Below, one piece after another: positions 6,190-7,181 of a stretch of DNA of 7,181 bases. How positions within the stretch are numbered: the first letter of the stretch is position 1; every line of letters begins with the position of its first letter. Where the stretch lies: NCBI GenBank assembly GCA_031260865.1, contig JAISKQ010000035.1, positions 1 through 7,181 of the forward strand, given 5' to 3'. This stretch comes from Prevotella sp. (GTDB lineage Bacteria; Bacteroidota; Bacteroidia; Bacteroidales; Dysgonomonadaceae). Position numbers and translations under genes: made by a program. The notes under the pieces were generated by a model. That model ran no database searches, was not told the DNA's origin, and saw only the letters and a program-made list of their open reading frames with translations.

Positions 6190-7116
6190 TTATTTCTTAA
6201 TTATCTTCTTTTCTTCTTTCAGCTCTTTGACAATGGAATCAAGTATACCATTGATAAATGACGCGCTTTTAGCCGTACTGTACGACTTGGCGATGTCTAT
6301 ATATTCGTTTAGTGTAACGCTGATAGGGATAGCCGGAAATTCTGCGATTTCAGCTATCGCTATTTGCATGATTACCATGTCCATTTGGGCTATACGTTCC
6401 GATTCCCAATTCTTTGTGTATTTATCGATTAGCTTGCGGTATTCGTTTCCGCCTAATAATGATTCGCGCAACAGTTTTATTGCAAATTCCCTGTCCGAGT
6501 CGTCTTTGAACATGGGCAGGAGTTCTTGCGCTGTTCCTTTACTTTCATCAAAACGTTTAATTGTTTTCAGCACAAAAGATTCGATAATTTCGATGTCATC
6601 GTTCCAGTAAAGGCTTTCGTCTTCGAGTATAGAATATAATTCTTCATCGGTGCAAATGATTTGCTTGAATATCTTACGCCATAATTCGCGATCGTCTTCA
6701 TATTGAAAGGAGGGGTTCGCGATGTATTCTTTGTAAGCTTCCGATTTCAGAATATTATCTAATAATTTTCGGACAAACGATTCTTGGTCATACCATGAAA
6801 AAGGTCTGTCAGCCAGATATTTTACCAACTCCGTGTTTTGGCTTAACTGAGAAATAAATTTGTTGTTGATTAATTTAGTATTGGGGCTTATATCCTCTTT
6901 GGTAGGTATAAATTTTGACCTGCGGATGTCAACCTTTTGAGCATAAGCATTTGTTAGTTCTACCATTAACGATAATAGGTAGAAATACAAATCATAAGAT
7001 TTTTGCAGACTAAGCAGAAGCTCACTTTCTGCTTTTTTCAAATCTGTTGTTTCGTTCTGACTGCATGAAAACAGTATTTGAACAACTCTGATACGAATAA
7101 GAACGCGGTTTATCAT
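6190..7116 (-). CDS. nusB: Transcription antitermination factor NusB, long Bacteroidetes form
   Basis: A 308-residue protein whose C-terminal part (about 237-308) aligns well with the end of E. coli NusB, including ESERIAQMDMVIMQIAIAE (238-256), the VTLNEYIDIAKSYS segment (267-280) and SFINGILDSIV (286-296). Residues 208-236 match the preceding NusB helix. The N-terminus NRVLIRIRVVQILFS resembles the first NusB helix, whose usual form is arginine-rich and ends in QALY. Between these lie roughly 165 extra residues that E. coli NusB (139 residues) lacks. NusB pairs with NusE (S10) on boxA RNA to prevent premature termination, mainly on rRNA operons. It is the first gene of the leftward cluster, with a promoter motif just ahead. 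The length is usual for Bacteroidetes as I know the family, so this is not a fusion artefact. Confidence 0.92.
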   Translation of the reverse strand: MINRVLIRIRVVQILFSCSQNETTDLKKAESELLLSLQKSYDLYFYLLSLMVELTNAYAQKVDIRRSKFIPTKEDISPNTKLINNKFISQLSQNTELVKYLADRPFSWYDQESFVRKLLDNILKSEAYKEYIANPSFQYEDDRELWRKIFKQIICTDEELYSILEDESLYWNDDIEIIESFVLKTIKRFDESKGTAQELLPMFKDDSDREFAIKLLRESLLGGNEYRKLIDKYTKNWESERIAQMDMVIMQIAIAEIAEFPAIPISVTLNEYIDIAKSYSTAKSASFINGILDSIVKELKEEKKIIKK

Positions 7117-7141
7117 TTATATTCAAAAATGTTTGAGGTTG

Positions 7142-7149
7142 CAAAAATA
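7142..7149 (-). promoter_or_regulatory. Putative Bacteroidetes -7 element for the nusB-yajC-ybbR-coaE-znuAC unit
   Basis: On the minus strand these bases read TATTTTTG, an exact match to TAnnTTTG, 25 bases before the nusB ATG, giving a short leader of about 18-20 nucleotides. The sequence at the -33 distance is only a T-rich run (near 7167-7171), so the -33 match is weak. Confidence 0.45.
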
Positions 7150-7181
7150 CATATTTTTTCGTAAATAAAATAGTCTTTTTT

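Overview
The window looks like ordinary chromosomal DNA from a member of the Bacteroidota, most likely the order Bacteroidales. Three things point there. The minus-strand order nusB, yajC, YbbR-like gene, coaE is a cluster typical of that group. NusB is the long form (308 residues). The gaps carry matches to the Bacteroidetes -7 promoter element TAnnTTTG rather than sigma-70 boxes, with no strong Shine-Dalgarno sequences. Genus cannot be fixed from what is visible. No RNA genes, insertion sequences, integrase, CRISPR array, toxin-antitoxin pair or phage genes were seen.

Layout from left to right. Bases 1-428 hold the N-terminal 142 codons of a minus-strand polytopic membrane protein that runs off the left edge. 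A 184-base gap (429-612) follows, carrying back-to-back promoter motifs. On the plus strand, a class I/II PLP aminotransferase (613-1815) overlaps by four bases a RdgB/HAM1 house-cleaning NTP pyrophosphatase (1812-2393). A 38-base convergent gap follows. The rest is on the minus strand, read from right to left: nusB (7116-6190), yajC (6074-5742), a three-unit YbbR-like membrane-anchored protein (5686-4697), coaE (4695-4114), a zinc/manganese-type ABC substrate-binding lipoprotein (4095-3214) and its ATPase (3217-2432).

The minus-strand genes are tightly packed. The YbbR-like gene and coaE are separated by one base, coaE and the binding protein by 18, and the last two overlap by ATGA. They probably form one long transcription unit, with starts before nusB and before yajC, mixing core functions (antitermination, Sec accessory, CoA synthesis) with metal uptake. 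The metal-uptake pair lacks a permease gene here, so the membrane component must be encoded elsewhere.

I found no convincing new multi-gene system. The points worth a second look are the permease-less metal transporter attached to coaE, the apparent His-to-Glu change at the first metal-ligand position of its binding protein, and a perfect 16-bp inverted repeat with a 3-base loop between yajC and the YbbR gene. The enlarged NusB and the partial membrane protein at the left edge are also of interest.
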